From Acidimicrobiaceae bacterium (lineage in GTDB: Bacteria > Actinomycetota > Acidimicrobiia > Acidimicrobiales > Ilumatobacteraceae), in contig JADKGZ010000025.1 in assembly GCA_016722025.1 (NCBI GenBank), positions 1-45,394 on the forward strand: 45,394 bases of DNA, written 5' to 3'. A program made the position numbers and the translations under genes. Below the pieces are notes generated by a model. That model saw nothing but the letters and a program-made list of their open reading frames with translations. It was not told where the DNA came from and did no database searches. Positions 15,553-24,402 of this stretch are shown here, piece after piece. How positions within the stretch are numbered: position 1 is the first letter of the stretch; every line of letters starts with the position of its first letter.

Positions 15553-17301
15553 TCAGCCGCGAAGGTGGGCCACCACGTCGGCGAGCGCGACGTCGCTGCG
15601 CTCGCCGGTGCGTCGATCCTTGACTTCCACCACGCCATCGGCCAGGCCGCGGCCGACGACCACGATCGTCGGCATCCCCAGCAGCTCCGCGTCGTTGAAC
15701 TTCACGCCGGGCGACACGCCGACGCGATCGTCGAAGAGCACCCGCAACCCAGCTGCTTCGCACTGCGCGGCGAGCAGTTCGGCCGCAGGGAGTTGCGGGT
15801 CGGTGGCCTTGCCCGTGGCGACGATGTGCACGTCGGCGGGGGCAACCTCGCGGGGCCAGATGAGGCCCTTGTCGTCGCAGTTCAGCTCGGCGACGGCGGC
15901 AACGGCGCGCGACACGCCGATGCCGTAGGAGCCCATGGTGACCACGCGGGTCTTGCCGTTCTCGTCGAGCACGGTGAGGCCCAACGCCTCGGCGTACTTG
16001 CGGCCGAGCTGGAAGATGTGGCCCATCTCGATGCCGCGGGCCATCTCCAACGGCGAACCGCACATCGGGCAGGGGTCGCCGGAGTGGACCTCGGCGGCCT
16101 CGATCATGCCGTCGGGAGTGAAGTCGCGGCCCATCACCAGGTCTTTGACGTGCCGCCCGGCGGCGTCGGCACCGGTGATCCAGCGGGTGCCGTCGACGAT
16201 GCGCGGGTCGACCAGGAAGCGGATGCCCGCCGGTTGGTCCTCGCCCAGCGAACCAGGCCCGATGTAGCCCTTGGCGAGGTGTGGGTTCTTGGCGAAGTCG
16301 TCCTCGCTGAACGGCTCGATCTCGGCGGGCGACACCTGTGCTTCGAGGCGCTTCATGTCGACCTCGCGGTCGCCGGGCACGCCGATGGCCAGCGGGGTGA
16401 CGGTGCCGTCGGGGAACTTCAGCTTCACGACGAGGTTCTTCAACGTGTCGCCGGCGACCCAGTCGCGGTCGTCGCGTCGCAGGTCGGCGCGAGCGTTGAA
16501 CAGATCGACCAGGGTCTGGATGGTGGGCGTGTCGGGCGTGTCGACCACCTCGGCGGCGGGCAAGCCCTCGAACGCCACCACCGCTGGGGGAGCGACGCGC
16601 ACCGCTTCGGTGTTGGCAGCGTAGTCGCACGCCGTGCACCGCACGTAGGTGTCTTCGCCGACCGCCATCGGAGCCAGGAACTCCTCGCTGGCCGAACCGC
16701 CCATCGCGCCGCTCATCGCCGACACGATCACGTATGGCAGGCCCAGCCGCTCGAACGTGCGCTGATAGGCCACCCGGTGCTTCTGGTAGCTGGCCTCCAG
16801 CCCGGCATCGTCGATGTCGAAGCTGTAGCTGTCCTTCATCACGAACTCGCGGCCACGCAGCAGGCCGGCGCGCGGGCGCGCTTCGTCGCGGTACTTGGTC
16901 TGGATCTGGTAGATCACCAGCGGCAGGTCCTTGTAGCTGCTGTACAGATCTTTCACCAGCAGGGTGAACATCTCCTCGTGAGTGGGCGCCAACAGCAGAT
17001 CGGCCCCGCGACGATCCTGCAGGCGGAACAGGTTGTCGCCGTAGTCGGTCCAGCGCCCGGTGGCCTCGTAGGGCTCGCGCGGCAGCAGCGCGGGGAAGTG
17101 CACTTCCTGGAAGCCTTCGCGATCCATCTCCTCGCGCACCACGCGCTCGATGTTGCGGTAGACGATCCAGCCCAGCGGCAGCCAGGTGAACCCGCCGGGC
17201 GCCGCGCGGCGGATGTAGCCACCACGCACCAGCAGGCGGTGGCTGGCCACTTCTGCATCGACGGGGTCCTCGCGCAGGGTACGGAGGAACAACGTCGACA
17301 T
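15553..17301 (-). CDS. proS: Prolyl-tRNA synthetase (bacterial type)
   Basis: 582 residues of a class II synthetase. Motif 1 is in the VYRNIERVVREEMDREGFQEVHFP segment. Motif 2 is RGREFVMKDSYSFD after FRDEARP-like KYRDEARPRAGLL. An insertion of about 180 residues (roughly 225-405) is the bacterial editing domain. Motif 3 appears as VTMGSYGIGVSRAVAAVAE. The C-terminal anticodon-binding domain starts at VAPADVHIVAT. I take ATG 17301 (MSTLFLRTLREDP), the normal N-terminus of ProS; the frame extends upstream to 17553 without homology. It is divergent from the rimP operon. Confidence 0.95.
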   Translation of the reverse strand: MSTLFLRTLREDPVDAEVASHRLLVRGGYIRRAAPGGFTWLPLGWIVYRNIERVVREEMDREGFQEVHFPALLPREPYEATGRWTDYGDNLFRLQDRRGADLLLAPTHEEMFTLLVKDLYSSYKDLPLVIYQIQTKYRDEARPRAGLLRGREFVMKDSYSFDIDDAGLEASYQKHRVAYQRTFERLGLPYVIVSAMSGAMGGSASEEFLAPMAVGEDTYVRCTACDYAANTEAVRVAPPAVVAFEGLPAAEVVDTPDTPTIQTLVDLFNARADLRRDDRDWVAGDTLKNLVVKLKFPDGTVTPLAIGVPGDREVDMKRLEAQVSPAEIEPFSEDDFAKNPHLAKGYIGPGSLGEDQPAGIRFLVDPRIVDGTRWITGADAAGRHVKDLVMGRDFTPDGMIEAAEVHSGDPCPMCGSPLEMARGIEMGHIFQLGRKYAEALGLTVLDENGKTRVVTMGSYGIGVSRAVAAVAELNCDDKGLIWPREVAPADVHIVATGKATDPQLPAAELLAAQCEAAGLRVLFDDRVGVSPGVKFNDAELLGMPTIVVVGRGLADGVVEVKDRRTGERSDVALADVVAHLRG

Positions 17302-17435
17302 TCGCAGCACTGGACACCTCGGTTGCTCGGGCCGCTCGAGGGCGGTCACACTTCGGGGGCCACCGGAGGCGGCCGTTCTTGCCATGGCGCGCCGTGAGGC
17401 GGCCGAAGGCAGGGCGAACACTACCGGTCGGCCGC

Positions 17436-17441
17436 TATACT
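17436..17441 (+). promoter_or_regulatory. Candidate -10 element of the rimP operon
   Basis: TATACT stands out in an otherwise GC-rich 263-base divergent region between proS and rimP. A good -35 is not visible at 17-18 bases upstream, so only the -10 is proposed. A start near 17448 would give a leader of about 117 nt that contains the hairpin described next. Confidence 0.45.
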
Positions 17442-17471
17442 CGGCGGGTCTTTGAAGTTCACCGAACTGGA

Positions 17472-17496
17472 GGCGTGGGCTCATCAGGCCCACGCC
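17472..17496 (+). terminator. Leader hairpin (possible attenuator) before rimP
   Basis: ggcgtgggc (17472-17480) pairs perfectly with gcccacgcc (17488-17496) around a 7-nt loop and is followed by ttcttc. It lies inside the predicted rimP leader, so it is a candidate attenuator or transcript stabiliser. Close by (17530-17549) the sequence cgagagccag is duplicated. The weak T-tract makes a strong intrinsic terminator unlikely. Confidence 0.5.
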
Positions 17497-17564
17497 TTCT
17501 TCACTGCTAGGGCCCAGTCCCGTCACCGTCGAGAGCCAGCCGAGAGCCAGCAAGGAGGTCGAAA

Positions 17565-18266
17565 ATGAGCGATGCCAGCAACCTCAAGCGTGTGCATTCC
17601 CTGGTCGCGCCCATCATCGCCGACCTCAAGCTCGACCTCTACGACCTCGAGTTCCGCGGCGGAACGCTGCGCGTCACCATCGACACGCCTGCCGGCAGCA
17701 CCGGCGGTGTCGATCTCGAAGCCATCGCACTGGCCACCCGGCTGATCGGCCGCGAGTTCGACCATCACGACCCAGTGCCCGGTCACTACACGCTGGAAGT
17801 CACCAGCCCCGGGCTCGAGCGCACGTTGCGCACTCCGGCGCACTACCAGCGCGAGATCGGCAAGACCATCGCCGTTCGCCTACGCGACACGGTCAACGTC
17901 GGTCGCCGGGTGCAGGGTGTGCTCGTCTCGGCCGACGACCGGTCGGCCACCATCCGGCTCGACACGCCCGAGGCAGATGGCATCGAGGAGCGCACCGTGG
18001 CCTTCGACCAGATCGATCGCGCTCGCACCGTGTTCCTGTGGGGCCCGGCCCCGAAGCCCGGCGCCAAGCCGGTTGCCGCCAAGAAGGCCGCCAAGAAGGC
18101 GCCGTCCAAGGCGCCGCCGAAGGCCGCGTCAGCGCAGCCTTCCGCTCGCGGCGCGAAGGAAGCGCCGGCGACCAGCCGCCAGCGGCGCGAAGAGAACCGA
18201 AGGGCCGACAAGGCCGTCATCGAGAGGGCCGAAAAGGCCGCCACTAAGAAGGAGGAGGCCCGGTGA
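17565..18266 (+). CDS. rimP: Ribosome maturation factor RimP with basic C-terminal tail
   Basis: 233 residues. The core (1-160) fits RimP: LVAPIIADLKLDLYDLEFRGGTLRVTIDTPAG, then the GHYTLEVTSPGLERTLRTPAHYQREIGKTI signature and an SH3-like C-domain (VQGVLVSADD...FDQIDRARTVF). RimP assists 30S subunit assembly. Residues 168-233 form an unusual Lys/Ala/Pro-rich extension (KKAAKKAPSKAPPKAA and TKKEEAR), likely disordered and nucleic-acid binding. A strong ribosome site, aaggaggtc, precedes the ATG. The stop overlaps the nusA GTG start. Confidence 0.93.
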   Translation: MSDASNLKRVHSLVAPIIADLKLDLYDLEFRGGTLRVTIDTPAGSTGGVDLEAIALATRLIGREFDHHDPVPGHYTLEVTSPGLERTLRTPAHYQREIGKTIAVRLRDTVNVGRRVQGVLVSADDRSATIRLDTPEADGIEERTVAFDQIDRARTVFLWGPAPKPGAKPVAAKKAAKKAPSKAPPKAASAQPSARGAKEAPATSRQRREENRRADKAVIERAEKAATKKEEAR

Positions 18267-19537
18267 GCAGCCTCGATATGTCCGAAGCGGTCAAGATGTT
18301 GGCCAACGAGAAGAACATCTCCGTCGACACCTTGCTGCATGTGCTCGTCGATGCGTTGGCGACCGCGTACAAGCGCCGTCCGGGCGCTGCGGCCGAGGTC
18401 GTCGTGGAAGTGAACCCCGACACGTTCGAGTTCACCTTCCTCGCCTACGACGTCGACGAGGACGGCAACTGGGTCAACGAGCGCGACGACACGCCTCGCA
18501 AGGAAGAGATGGGCCGCATCGCCGCCCAGACCTTCCGTCAGGTGATGAGCCAGCGCATCCGCGAGGCCGAGCGCGACCGCAAGTTCGAGGAGTACGCAAA
18601 CCGCGAGGGCGACATCGTCACCGGCATCATCCAGCAGGCCGACGACCGCTACACCCTGCTCGACCTCGGCCGGGTGGAGAGCCTGCTGCCCAAGGCCGAG
18701 CAGGTGCCCTTCGAGCGCCCCGTGCCCGGCGACCGCGTCAAGGCGTACATCGTCGAGGTGCGCAAGACCGCCAAGGGCCCGCAGATCGTCGTCAGCCGCA
18801 CGCACCCCGGCCTCATCAAGCGGTTGTTCGAGCTGGAAGTGCCCGAGATCGCCGATGGCATCGTCGAGATCCGCGGCTGCGCTCGCGAGCCCGGCCACCG
18901 CACCAAGATCGCGGTGTGGAGCAACGACCACAACGTCGACCCCGTTGGTGCCTGCGTCGGGGCCCGTGGCGGCCGCGTGCGCATGGTCGTCAACGAGCTC
19001 CGTGGCGAGAAGATCGACATCGTGCCGTTCAGCGAAGACCTCGCCGACTTCGTCGCCAAGGCGCTGTCGCCGGCCAAGGTCGTTGCCGTCATCATCAGCG
19101 ACGACGGCACGCAGGCCGACGTGATCGTGCCCGACAACCAGCTCAGCCTGGCCATCGGCAAGGAAGGCCAGAACGCTCGTCTCGCCGCTCGCCTCACGGG
19201 TGTGCGCATCGACATCAGAGGCGAGACCGAACCGGTCGACGGCCTCGACGATGCCGACTACGAAGAGGGCGAGTGGGTGGCCAACGCCGAGACCGGCGCG
19301 ATGGAGTGGCACGCCGCCGACGGCACCATCCTCACGCAGGAGCAGTGGAACGAGCAGGCCGCCGAAGCCGGCGATGCCGCCGCCCCACACGACGACAGCG
19401 AGCAGGCCGCCGCCACCGGTGATGCCGCCGCGCAAGAGACCGTGGGCGCCGACGAAGCGTCCACCGACAGCAACGAACCGGCCGAGTCGACAGGCGACGC
19501 CGGTGCAACACAGGAAGCAGGTGGTGACCACGTCTGA
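18263..19537 (+). CDS. nusA: Transcription termination/antitermination factor NusA
   Basis: 424 residues. The N-terminal RNA-polymerase-binding domain (1-110) is followed by the S1 domain (GDIVTGIIQQADDRYTLLDLGRVESLLPKAEQ). Two KH domains follow, including the conserved HRTKIAVWSNDHNVDPVGACVGARGGRVRMVVNEL and VPDNQLSLAIGKEGQNARLAARLTG. From about residue 340 an acidic tail (EEGEWVANAETGAMEWHAADG, then Ala/Asp/Glu/Thr-rich) replaces the C-terminal repeats of proteobacterial NusA. GTG start inside the rimP stop (GTGA). Confidence 0.95.
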   Translation: MSSLDMSEAVKMLANEKNISVDTLLHVLVDALATAYKRRPGAAAEVVVEVNPDTFEFTFLAYDVDEDGNWVNERDDTPRKEEMGRIAAQTFRQVMSQRIREAERDRKFEEYANREGDIVTGIIQQADDRYTLLDLGRVESLLPKAEQVPFERPVPGDRVKAYIVEVRKTAKGPQIVVSRTHPGLIKRLFELEVPEIADGIVEIRGCAREPGHRTKIAVWSNDHNVDPVGACVGARGGRVRMVVNELRGEKIDIVPFSEDLADFVAKALSPAKVVAVIISDDGTQADVIVPDNQLSLAIGKEGQNARLAARLTGVRIDIRGETEPVDGLDDADYEEGEWVANAETGAMEWHAADGTILTQEQWNEQAAEAGDAAAPHDDSEQAAATGDAAAQETVGADEASTDSNEPAESTGDAGATQEAGGDHV

Positions 19538-19868
19538 CACTCGTGCCGCAGCACCGCTGCGCACCTGCATCGGCTGCCGTCAGCAACGGCCGCAGTCGAA
19601 TCTCGTGCGTTGTGTCGTGGGCCCGCATGGCGCCACTGTCAGCCGCACCGCGGCTGGTAGAGGGGCCTGGTTGTGCTCCTCGACGTGCTTCCACACCGCC
19701 GGGCGCCGCAAGGCGTTCGACCGGGCATGGAAGCAATCGGTGCATCCCGACGCTCTCCAACCGCTGGAGCACGCGTTGCGAATCGCATTCGATGACCTGA
19801 TCATCAACATGGAAGAATTACCGACCGTCGGAGTTGCGAACGACGAACCGGCAGCGACGAAAGGCTGA
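19524..19868 (+). CDS. YlxR family (DUF448) nucleic-acid-binding protein
   Basis: 114 residues. The signature PLRTCIGCRQQRPQSNLVRCVV and the GRGAWLCSSTCFHTAGRRKAFDRAW segment match YlxR (DUF448), a small RNA/DNA-binding-like protein routinely encoded between nusA and infB. The start is GTG at 19524 (or 19521), placed 6 bases after aggaag and overlapping the end of nusA by 14 bases. The C-terminal 25 residues are acidic and probably flexible. Confidence 0.88.
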   Translation: MTTSDTRAAAPLRTCIGCRQQRPQSNLVRCVVGPHGATVSRTAAGRGAWLCSSTCFHTAGRRKAFDRAWKQSVHPDALQPLEHALRIAFDDLIINMEELPTVGVANDEPAATKG

Positions 19869-19876
19869 AACGGGTT

Positions 19877-22800
19877 TTGGCAAAGAACATGCGCGTACAC
19901 GAGCTCGCAAAAGCGCTCGGAATGACGAATGCAGAGATGATGTCTCTGTGCGATGTGATGGGTGTCGGGGTGAAGAGTCACTCCTCCACGCTCATCGAGG
20001 CGCAGGCCGACCGTCTCCGTCGACGCGCGGAACGTGAAGGCCTCACCCGACCCGAACAACCGGAGGAACCCAAGCCGGTCAAGAAGTCGGCCAAGAAGGC
20101 CGTTGCGGCCGTCGCCGATGCGCCCGACACCACTGGTGAGGCCGCGCCCGCGCCGGTGAAGAAGGCCGCGGCCAAGAAGGCGGCAGAGCCCAAGGTCGTC
20201 GAGTCACCCGTCGTCGCCCCGGTTGCCGTCGAGCCCGTCGCACCGGCACCCGTGGCCGCCGTGCCCGCGCCGGTCGCTGCGCCCGCCGAGCCTGTCGTCG
20301 CCGCTGCGGTGGCGCCTGCTGCACCCCCCGCCCCCGCGCCTGCTGCGCCACCCGTCGTCGCCGCGCCGGTCGCTGAAGCGCCCGCTGCGCCGCTCGCCGA
20401 CGCTGCTGCCACCGATGCCGGCGATTCGACGCCGACGGCGTCTCCCGCCGCGCCGGCACGCATCACCAGCAGCCGCCCCATCGCCGGCGAGCCACCCCGC
20501 CCCGCCCCGCGTCCTGCGGTGCCCGCCGCGCCGGCCGCCTCCAGCGCTCCGGCCCCGTCGGCTGCACCGCGGCCTCCCGCAGGGCCCGCCCCGGTGCGGC
20601 CAGCCGGCCCGCCGCCAGGTCGCCCCACGTCTGCCACCGGCAGGCCGATCCCGCCGCCGCCCGGCGGAGGCCGGCCCATGTCGGCCTCCGGCAAGCCGAT
20701 CCCGCCGCCGCCCGGCGGCATTCGCGCCGGTGGGCCTGGTGGCCCCGGTGCCCGTACCGGCGGCCCCGGTGCGCCGCGCACCACTGGCTACACCGCCCGT
20801 CCTGGCGGCCCCGTCGGCGCCCGCCCGGGTGGCCCTGGTGCCCGTCCCGGTTTCGCACCACGTCCCGGTGGGCCCGGTGGGCCGCGCCCCGGTGGCGGCT
20901 TCGCGCCGCGCCCTGGCGGCGGCCCCGGTGGTGGCCCCGGTGGGCCCGGTGGCCCCGGCGCTCGCCCAGGCGGTGGCGGCGGCCCTCGCCCCAACGGCCA
21001 GCGTCGCGCCCCACGCAAGAAGAGCCGTGCTCGTCGTCGTCGCGACTTCGACGAGATGCAGCCGAACTACAACAGCAGCTACACCGCCACCAACGCGCCG
21101 GTGCCGGAAGGCACCATCATCGTCGAGCGCGGCGTGTCGGCCCAGGAGTTCGCTCCGAAGCTGAACCGCACCGCTGCCGACGTCATCCGCTTCCTGCTGC
21201 AGAACGGCGAGATGGTCACTGCCACGATGACCCTCACCGACGAGCAGATGGAGCTGTTCGCCCTCGAGGTCAACGCCGACCTCCTGCTGGTCGAGCCCGG
21301 CCAGCAGGAAGAGCTCGAGCTGCAGGCGTTGTTCGACGACAGCGACGACGACGACGAGTCGCTGCAGGTGCCGCGTGCCCCGGTCATCACCGTCATGGGT
21401 CACGTCGACCACGGCAAGACCACACTGCTCGACAAGATCCGCAAGGCCAACGTGGTCGCCGGCGAAGCCGGTGGCATCACGCAGCACATCGGCGCCTACA
21501 AGGTCGACGTCGACGGTCGCGAGATCACGTTCCTCGACACCCCCGGCCACGCGGCGTTCACCAAGATGCGTGCCCGCGGCGCGCAGGTCACCGACATCGT
21601 GGTGCTCATGGTGGCGGCCGACGACGGGGTCATGCCGCAGACCATTGAAGCCATCAACCACGCCCGAGCGGCGGAAGTGCCGATCGTGGTCGCGCTCAAC
21701 AAGATCGACAAGGAGAACGCCGACGTCCAGCGTGTCTTGTCGGAGCTGTCCGAGCACGGCCTCATCGCCGAGAGCTGGGGCGGCGACACCATCGTCGTGG
21801 AGATGTCGGCGCAGCAGAACCTCGGCATCGACGATCTGCTCGAGCAGCTCGCCGCCGTCGCCGAGGTGGAAGAGCTCACTGCCAACCCCACCGGTCGCGC
21901 CAAGGGCGTGGTGCTGGAAGCCAATCTCGATGTCGGTCGCGGTCCCGTGGCCACCATTCTCGTCGACAAGGGCGAGCTGAAGGTGGGCGATCCCATCGTG
22001 GCCGGCGCTGCGTGGGGCCGAGTCCGCGCGATGATCAACGACAAGGGCGAGCAGGTGAAGACCGCCGGCCCCAGCACGCCGGTGCAGGTGCTCGGTCTGC
22101 AGAGCGTGCCCAACGCCGGCGACGAGTTCCGCTCGTCGCTGACGGAGAAGACGGCCCGTACCGTGGGTGAAGCTCGCGAGCAGCGCTATCGCCTCAAGGC
22201 ACAGCGCGGCGATGCCCGCCTCAGCACCGGTGTGAAGCTGGAAGACATCTTCAACTCCATCCAGGCCGGCGAAGTCGCCACCCTCAACATCGTGTTGAAG
22301 GCCGACGTGCAGGGCTCGCTGGAAGCGGTCACCGAATCGTTGCGCCGCCTCGAGCGCGAGGAAGTGAAGTTGGCATTCGTGCACCGAGCGGTGGGCGCGA
22401 TCACCGAGAACGACATCAGCCTGGCGGCTACCACCAACGCCACGCTGATCGGCTTCAACGTGCGCCCCGACCGCAAGGCCCGCGACATGGCGGCCTCGGA
22501 AGGTGTCGAGATTCGCACCTACGAGATCATCTACAAGCTGCTCGAAGACATCGAGCGGGCGATGGTGGGCATGCTGGCACCGGAGTACGAGGAAGTGGTC
22601 ACCGGCGAAGCCGAGGTCCGCGAAGTCTTCCGTGTGCCACGCATCGGCGGCATCGCCGGCTGCTACGTGCTCAGCGGCCAGATCACCCGCGGTAGCAAGG
22701 TGCGCTTCTTGCGCGACGGCACCATCATCTGGAAGGGCGCCATCACGTCGCTCAAGCGCTTCAAGGACGATGCACGCGAGGTCCGCGAGGGCTTCGAGTG

Positions 22801-22885
22801 CGGTATCGGCCTCAGCGACTTCCAGGACCTGAAGCCGGGCGACATCATCGAGACCCTCGAAGAGCGCGAGATCGCCAGAGTCTGA
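19877..22885 (+). CDS. infB: Translation initiation factor IF-2
   Basis: 1002 residues, a GTPase that delivers fMet-tRNA to the 30S subunit. The start is probably TTG at 19877 (MAKNMRVHELAKALGM, the family's normal N-terminus); ATG 19889 is an alternative. The IF2_N module is followed by about 330 residues of Ala/Pro then Gly/Pro/Arg low complexity (residues 55-395). The G domain shows VMGHVDHGKTTLLD (about 507), GGITQHIGAY, DTPGHAAF and NKIDKENAD. Domains II, III and IV follow, ending PGDIIETLEEREIARV. The frame is intact over 3 kb. Confidence 0.96.
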   Translation: MAKNMRVHELAKALGMTNAEMMSLCDVMGVGVKSHSSTLIEAQADRLRRRAEREGLTRPEQPEEPKPVKKSAKKAVAAVADAPDTTGEAAPAPVKKAAAKKAAEPKVVESPVVAPVAVEPVAPAPVAAVPAPVAAPAEPVVAAAVAPAAPPAPAPAAPPVVAAPVAEAPAAPLADAAATDAGDSTPTASPAAPARITSSRPIAGEPPRPAPRPAVPAAPAASSAPAPSAAPRPPAGPAPVRPAGPPPGRPTSATGRPIPPPPGGGRPMSASGKPIPPPPGGIRAGGPGGPGARTGGPGAPRTTGYTARPGGPVGARPGGPGARPGFAPRPGGPGGPRPGGGFAPRPGGGPGGGPGGPGGPGARPGGGGGPRPNGQRRAPRKKSRARRRRDFDEMQPNYNSSYTATNAPVPEGTIIVERGVSAQEFAPKLNRTAADVIRFLLQNGEMVTATMTLTDEQMELFALEVNADLLLVEPGQQEELELQALFDDSDDDDESLQVPRAPVITVMGHVDHGKTTLLDKIRKANVVAGEAGGITQHIGAYKVDVDGREITFLDTPGHAAFTKMRARGAQVTDIVVLMVAADDGVMPQTIEAINHARAAEVPIVVALNKIDKENADVQRVLSELSEHGLIAESWGGDTIVVEMSAQQNLGIDDLLEQLAAVAEVEELTANPTGRAKGVVLEANLDVGRGPVATILVDKGELKVGDPIVAGAAWGRVRAMINDKGEQVKTAGPSTPVQVLGLQSVPNAGDEFRSSLTEKTARTVGEAREQRYRLKAQRGDARLSTGVKLEDIFNSIQAGEVATLNIVLKADVQGSLEAVTESLRRLEREEVKLAFVHRAVGAITENDISLAATTNATLIGFNVRPDRKARDMAASEGVEIRTYEIIYKLLEDIERAMVGMLAPEYEEVVTGEAEVREVFRVPRIGGIAGCYVLSGQITRGSKVRFLRDGTIIWKGAITSLKRFKDDAREVREGFECGIGLSDFQDLKPGDIIETLEEREIARV

Positions 22886-22938
22886 GCCGAGTGTGGGCGC
22901 GCACTTGCGACCGCAACGATTCTCGGTAGCGTTCACGC

Positions 22939-23615
22939 ATGGCTGATCTCGAGTTCTTCTTCGATCCCGTGTGTCCCTGGGCGTGGATCACGTCCCGGTG
23001 GGTCACCGAGGTGCAGCAACTTCGCAACTACGAGGTCGAGTGGCGTTTCATCTCGTTGAAGATGATCAATCAGGACCGCCGAGGATTGGTACACCACCGA
23101 GTACCGAGCTGCGCACCTGGCTGGGCTGTACGCGCACCGCGTCTGCGACGAAGTGCGCGTACAGCATGGCAACCTTGCGGTTGGTGCGCTGTACACGGCG
23201 CTGGGCAATGCCTTTCATGGCCAGCAGCGCCGACCCGAGATCAACCTCGACCCGGTGGCCTTCATGGCCGAGATGCTCGCTGCTGCCGGGCTGCCCACCG
23301 CCGTGGCGGCTCACGCTCACGACGAGTCGCACGACGGCTACATCGAGCAGGAGACCGAACTCGCCTTCAGTCGCACCGGCCGCGACGTCGGTACCCCCAT
23401 CATCACGTTCCGCCCCGGCCGCGCCGACGAAGGCAGCTTCTTCGGCCCGGTCATCTCGGCCATCCCGCGGCGATGCGGCCACGAGGCTGTGGGATGCGAT
23501 CGAGATCATCGCCACCAGCAGCGGCATGTCCGAGCTCAAGCGATCGAATCGCGCATCGCCCGACCTTCGGGTGACGCCGGCCAATTCGAGCTCCCGACGA
23601 ATCCCTGCTCGGTAG
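22939..23615 (+). CDS. Mycothiol-dependent nitroreductase (Rv2466c)-like DsbA-fold protein (frameshifted)
   Basis: The N-terminus MADLEFFFDPVCPWAWITSRWVTEV closely resembles M. tuberculosis Rv2466c (FDPLCPWCWITSRW), a DsbA-fold mycothiol-dependent oxidoreductase. The rest continues in two other frames: EDWYTTEYRAAHLAGLYAHR into GNLAVGALYTALGNAFH, then DVGTPIITFRPG...FFGPVISAIPRG and DAATRLWDAIEIIATSSGMSELKRS. Frame changes fall at about 23075 and 23470, and each is repaired by a single base. Repaired length is about 225 residues, as expected. The active site here is Cys12-Pro-Trp-Ala15, so the second Cys of CPWC is missing and only a monothiol mechanism would be possible. It is inserted between infB and the DUF503 gene. 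Confidence 0.85.
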
Positions 23616-23625
23616 GGTGGCAGCC

Positions 23626-23910
23626 ATGTACGTCTTGGCCATGCAGATCGATCTGCACATCGGTCACGCCCGATCGCTGAAGGACAAGCGGGGCGTGCTG
23701 CGCTCCATCCTCGACGGTGCTCGTGGTCGTTTCCACGTCGCCGCCGCCGAGGTCGACCATCAGCAACTGTGGCAGCGAACCAGCCTTGGCTTTGCCGCCG
23801 TCAGTGGCACCCAACAGCACACCACCGAAGTCATCGACCAGGTCAGCCGTTTCGTCTGGTCGTTTCCCGAGGTGGAAGTGCTGCAAGAAGAAAGGACGTG
23901 GCTCTCATGA
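23626..23910 (+). CDS. DUF503 family protein
   Basis: 94 residues (MYVLAMQIDLHIGHARSLKDKRGVLRSILDGARGRF...AEVDHQQLWQRTSLGFAAVSG...FVWSFPEVEVLQEERTW), matching the complete DUF503 (YlxP) family found beside rbfA in many bacteria. Members are thought to help ribosome maturation. ATG 23626 is chosen over an upstream in-frame ATG at 23617 because the family starts MYVLA. Its stop overlaps the rbfA ATG (ATGA). Confidence 0.9.
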   Translation: MYVLAMQIDLHIGHARSLKDKRGVLRSILDGARGRFHVAAAEVDHQQLWQRTSLGFAAVSGTQQHTTEVIDQVSRFVWSFPEVEVLQEERTWLS

Positions 23911-24402
23911 CCAAGCCTCGCCGCCCGCAAGCCCCAGCACCCATCGCTACCGCGTACCGCCCGGCTCAGCAGCTCGCTGCAGGAAGTGATCGCCGACGAG
24001 CTCACTCGCATCGACGACGAGCGGCTGGCGCTGGTCACCATCACCGCCATCGACGTCGACCCGGAGATGAACCGAGCGATCGTGTTCTTCGACTCGCTGA
24101 TGGGTGACGAGGCCGACGCGCACATCCTCGTCGCGCTGGCCGACCACCGAGTGCGCATCCAGGGCTCGGTCGCACGCCAGCTGCGATCGAAGAAGACGCC
24201 CATCTTGTCGTTCAAGCCCGACGAGTCGATTCGCGCCGCGGAACGCATCGAGCGCATCCTGCACGACAAGGCCACGCTGCCCGAGCGGCCACCGTCGCCC
24301 AGCGACGACACAGACAACGACACGGACAACGACTCCGACAGCGACGCCGACACGCACACCGGCGACACTCTCACTGGCGACAACGCCCGCGACGGCGAGT
24401 GA
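23907..24402 (+). CDS. rbfA: 30S ribosome-binding factor A (frameshifted)
   Basis: Small KH-fold protein needed for 16S rRNA 5'-end processing and cold growth. The start MTKPRRPQAPAP (23907) lies in one frame. The rest is in another frame from about 23944: SLPRTARLSSSLQEVIADELTRIDDERLALVTITAIDVDPEMNRAIVFFDSL...RVRIQGSVARQLRSKKTPILSFKPDESIRAAERIERIL, a good RbfA match. A single indel near the ccc at 23940-23942 restores the gene (about 164 residues). The C-terminal 30 residues are a strongly acidic Asp/Asn/Ser repeat (DTDNDTDNDSDSDAD). It overlaps the truB start. Confidence 0.85.

Noticed and set aside
20204..22936. 910-residue minus-strand open frame opposite infB
   Set aside because: Infers nothing recognisable and is composed of mirror images of infB codons; infB is unambiguous.
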